From JAAXGI01 sp963579625 (GTDB lineage Bacteria > Gemmatimonadota > Gemmatimonadetes > Longimicrobiales > Gaopeijiaceae): a stretch of 16,706 nt of DNA. The translations under genes and the position numbers were made by a program. The notes under the pieces are model-generated. The model did not search any database and had not been told where the DNA came from. It worked only from the letters and a program-made list of their open reading frames with translations. How positions within the stretch are numbered: position 1 is the stretch's first letter; each line of letters starts with the position of its first letter. The stretch is taken from NCBI GenBank assembly GCA_963579625.1, contig CAUZHN010000049.1, forward strand, positions 1 through 16,706, given 5' to 3'. This document shows positions 14,224 through 16,706 of the stretch, one piece after another.

Positions 14224-15737
14224 CTCTCGACTTCACCTCACCGGTAGACTTCGTGTGGGCTCTCCTCCCGGAAATCGTCCTGTCCGCGTGGGCAATGGCA
14301 GTGCTCCTGGCCGGGGTGTGGGGAAAAGAGGGGACAGAAATGTCGCTGGAGAGTACCTCGGCGCTCAGATGGCTTGCGGTGGTCGGGCTGTTGGCCGCGG
14401 CCGTGTTGAATGGCTGGCTTTATCAGGTCACGGTCCTAGGGGAACCCGGAATGATCACCGTCGACCGGTTCCGGCTCTTTGCTAACTGGATCCTCCTCCT
14501 CGGAGCGACACTGACGATCCTGATCTCCGTGCCCTATGTGGTGAGGCAGCGACTGCAAGCCGGGGAGTTCTACACGCTGGTTCTGCTGGCTACGGTCGGA
14601 ATGATGATCATGACCGGCACCCGAAACCTGATTCTCCTTTTCTTGGCGATCGAGACCATGTCGGTGGCAGCCTATGTGCTCGCTGGTTTTAACCGGGGGG
14701 ATCGAAAATCTGCCGAAGCTAGCCTGAAATACTTCATTCTCGGGGCGTTCTCTTCCGGGTTTCTCCTTTATGGCATCGCGCTTGTCTGGGGTGCGACTGG
14801 GAGTGTGACCCTCCCACAGATAGCCGAGACGATTGAGGCCGGAGCGGGATTTAGGGGGATGCTCCTTTCGGGGATGGGCCTCTTGGGGATCGGCTTTGCG
14901 TTTAAGGTTGGGGCGGTCCCATTTCACATGTGGACTCCGGACGTGTACCAGGGAGCCCCGACTCCATCGACTACCTTCATGGCAGTCGCCGTAAAGACGG
15001 CGTCGATTGTCGTCTTCGTCAGGGTCTTTCTAGAGGCGTTCTGGAACCTGTACGCCTCATGGTATATGATCGTCTGGTGGCTGGCCGCCCTCACAATCGT
15101 CGTCGCGAATCTTGTCGCGCTCGCACAGAGCAATGTGAAACGAATGCTCGCCTACTCGTCAATTGCTCATGGCGGGTACCTTCTAGTGGGATTAGCGGCC
15201 GGCAATGAGATTTCGACTGCCGCTATCCTTTTCTACCTGCTCGTCTATACGGTGATGAACGTAGGCGCGTTCGGGATCCTCATGATCGTTGGAAACCAAG
15301 GAGAGGACCGAATGGAGGTGGAAGACTACGCGGGGTTCGGATGGGCTGAACCCCTGTATGGTATCATGTTCACCATCTTTCTCCTCTCATTGGCCGGGTT
15401 TCCGGGTACCGGCGGATTCATCGCCAAGATTTACCTACTTCAGGGAGCTGTTGGCAGTCAACTCTGGACCCTTGCCGTTCTCCTGGCTCTGGGAACGGTT
15501 GTATCGTATTACTACTACCTGAAGGTGGCATGGTACATGTGGATGAAGCCGGCTTCGGAGGGTGAAGTGGTGGAAAGGGCCTGCGTGCCCATCCCAATGC
15601 GGTTCACGCTAGTGGGGGCGGCCGGGCTAATCTTGTATTTGGGAGTGTTTCCGAGTGGATTGTTGGATGCTGCCCTCAGCTCGGCTGAAGGCCTCGGACT
15701 CTTCACCTCGGATGGATTCCTAGGGCTCACGCGCTGA
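14220..15737 (+). CDS. nuoN: NADH-quinone oxidoreductase subunit N
   Basis: NuoN (505 residues) is the proximal antiporter-like, proton-pumping subunit and the last gene of the operon. Signatures are Glu145 in LFLAIETMSVAAYVL, SLKYFILGAFSSGFLLYG (168-185), Lys229 in FAFKVGAVPFHMWTPDVYQG, Lys259 in AVAVKTASIVVF, AYSSIAHGGYLLVG (311-324) and Lys403 in GGFIAKIYLL. About 14 membrane segments are visible. The GTG start overlaps the nuoM stop and has a GGAGG. No strong intrinsic terminator follows; the only hairpin, overlapping the stop codon, has 5 bp and no T-tract. Confidence 0.97.
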   Translation: MTLDFTSPVDFVWALLPEIVLSAWAMAVLLAGVWGKEGTEMSLESTSALRWLAVVGLLAAAVLNGWLYQVTVLGEPGMITVDRFRLFANWILLLGATLTILISVPYVVRQRLQAGEFYTLVLLATVGMMIMTGTRNLILLFLAIETMSVAAYVLAGFNRGDRKSAEASLKYFILGAFSSGFLLYGIALVWGATGSVTLPQIAETIEAGAGFRGMLLSGMGLLGIGFAFKVGAVPFHMWTPDVYQGAPTPSTTFMAVAVKTASIVVFVRVFLEAFWNLYASWYMIVWWLAALTIVVANLVALAQSNVKRMLAYSSIAHGGYLLVGLAAGNEISTAAILFYLLVYTVMNVGAFGILMIVGNQGEDRMEVEDYAGFGWAEPLYGIMFTIFLLSLAGFPGTGGFIAKIYLLQGAVGSQLWTLAVLLALGTVVSYYYYLKVAWYMWMKPASEGEVVERACVPIPMRFTLVGAAGLILYLGVFPSGLLDAALSSAEGLGLFTSDGFLGLTR

Positions 15738-15808
15738 CGGAAAGCGCCCTCCCCCGCCTGATAGCGGCCGGGCCTTTCCTGGAGGCTAGACGGACAAGCA
15801 TCGGGTAT

Positions 15809-16706
15809 ATGAAAGTTCCAGAGCATATTTTTCGGGAGTATGACATCCGAGGCATCGTAGGAAGTGATCTCAATCCGGAAGTCACTGAAGCAGTGGGACG
15901 AGCCTATGGGACGGTCCTTCGCCGATCGCTGTCGGGAATCGGGGAGGCTGAAGTTACACCCGTCGTCGCAGTTGGCGCTGATAACCGCCCATCATCCCCG
16001 GAGCTAGCTGAGGCCCTGATCTCGGGATTGCTGTTCGCTGGGATTGACGTTTGTGGGCTTGGCACCGTCCCTACGCCGGTGACCTATTGGGCGGAGAAGA
16101 AGCTCCGAACTGATGGTGCGATTCAGATAACCGGGTCGCACAATCCCCCGGAGTGGAATGGCATCAAGATGACCTTCCGTGGGAGACCCTATTATGGGGA
16201 CAATGTGGCCTCCCTCCGGAATCGTATTCTGGTAGAGGATTTTGATAACGGAAGTGGAGAGCACAAGGGCATAGATGTTCTTGACGACTACGTGGAGGAT
16301 GTTTCGGGGCGCTTTCGGCTGACCCGCCCCATAAAGGTCGCCGTGGACTGTGGAAATGGAACTGGATCTTTGGTTGCGGAGCGGCTTCTCCAGTCCGTGG
16401 GCGGACAGGTTGTGCCAATCTATTGCGAGTCCGACGGCACCTTCCCGAACCACCATCCGGACCCTACTGTAGAGGAGAACCTAGTGGATCTCATCCGGGT
16501 CGTTCTGGATGCTGGGGCCGACCTTGGCATTGCCTTCGATGGCGACGCAGACCGAATCGGGGTCGTGGATGGACAGGGGCGAATTATCCGAGGAGACATA
16601 CTCCTTCTTCTGTTCGGTCTGGACCTTCTCAAGAGCCACGGCCCGAACCAGCTTCTCATATACGACGTGAAATGCTCGCAAGTGCTGCCGGAAGTGTACG
16701 AAGCTG
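15809..16706 (+). CDS. Phosphomannomutase/phosphoglucomutase, N-terminal part (cut by window end)
   Basis: The frame stays open to the window end, giving 299 residues of an alpha-D-phosphohexomutase, which interconverts the 1- and 6-phosphates of mannose or glucose for polysaccharide and nucleotide-sugar synthesis. The N-terminus MKVPEHIFREYDIRGIVG is typical of the AlgC/ManB type. The active-site phosphoserine loop is TGSHNPPEWNGIK with Ser110. The metal-binding loop is FDGDADRIGVVD with Asp244, 246 and 248. The sugar-specificity loop and the phosphate-binding C-terminal domain lie beyond the window, so mannose versus glucose preference cannot be called. It starts 71 bp after nuoN. The nearest GGAGG (15781-15785) is too far from the ATG, so initiation signals are weak. 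The ATG is chosen because the family N-terminus begins right there. Confidence 0.93.
   Translation, partial: MKVPEHIFREYDIRGIVGSDLNPEVTEAVGRAYGTVLRRSLSGIGEAEVTPVVAVGADNRPSSPELAEALISGLLFAGIDVCGLGTVPTPVTYWAEKKLRTDGAIQITGSHNPPEWNGIKMTFRGRPYYGDNVASLRNRILVEDFDNGSGEHKGIDVLDDYVEDVSGRFRLTRPIKVAVDCGNGTGSLVAERLLQSVGGQVVPIYCESDGTFPNHHPDPTVEENLVDLIRVVLDAGADLGIAFDGDADRIGVVDGQGRIIRGDILLLLFGLDLLKSHGPNQLLIYDVKCSQVLPEVYEA

Noticed and set aside
15731..15747. GCGCT/AGCGC hairpin as a nuo operon terminator.
   Set aside because: It has only five pairs, overlaps the nuoN stop codon and is followed by C-rich, not T-rich, sequence.
1..16706. A hidden mobile element, CRISPR array, tRNA/rRNA gene, defence or biosynthetic system.
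   Set aside because: Nearly every base lies in recognised housekeeping genes; I saw no transposase, spaced direct repeats, tRNA T-loop motifs, att-like repeats or unfamiliar genes.

Overview
The window is a bacterial chromosomal segment dominated by one complete operon for the 14-subunit proton-pumping NADH:quinone oxidoreductase (respiratory complex I), in the canonical order nuoA-B-C-D-E-F-G-H-I-J-K-L-M-N with nuoC and nuoD as separate genes. The DNA is moderately G+C-rich and uses many GTG starts and one TTG start. Protein style (LDH-like malate dehydrogenase, Dcd, AlgC-type phosphohexomutase, His-containing NuoL insert) reminds me of Gemmatimonadota and related environmental lineages. That is an impression from memory, not a demonstrated assignment.

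Layout: (1) 2-358, plus strand, the last 118 codons of malate dehydrogenase, cut by the window edge. (2) 397-951, minus strand, dCTP deaminase, convergent with mdh across a 38-bp gap. (3) 952-1265, a 314-bp divergent intergenic region with the best promoter candidate in the window (perfect TTGACA at 1188-1193) and an imperfect stem-loop further upstream, but no supported gene. (4) 1266-15737, nuoA to nuoN on the plus strand. Every junction is an overlap of 1-4 nt or a gap of at most 10 nt, except a 30-nt gap between nuoI and nuoJ. (5) 15738-15808, a short spacer without a convincing terminator. (6) 15809 to the window end, the first 299 codons of a phosphomannomutase/phosphoglucomutase.

How it works together: NuoE, F and G form the NADH-oxidising tip, with FMN in NuoF and clusters N1a, N3, N1b, N4, N5 and N7 all having visible ligands. 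NuoB, C, D and I form the connecting arm that carries electrons through N6a, N6b and N2 to quinone. NuoA, H, J, K, L, M and N form the membrane arm, with the key Glu and Lys residues of the three antiporter-like subunits intact. All 14 subunits look full and functional. Malate dehydrogenase upstream produces NADH, the substrate of this enzyme, though it is probably a separate transcription unit.

I find no mobile element, CRISPR array, RNA gene or new multi-gene system; this is largely ordinary housekeeping DNA. The points worth a second look are subunit peculiarities (extra cysteines in NuoF, a shortened NuoG, extended NuoE and NuoB), a possible 13-codon bridging cistron between nuoI and nuoJ, a G9 tract in nuoC, a stem-loop in the upstream intergenic region and possible read-through into the hexose-phosphate mutase gene.
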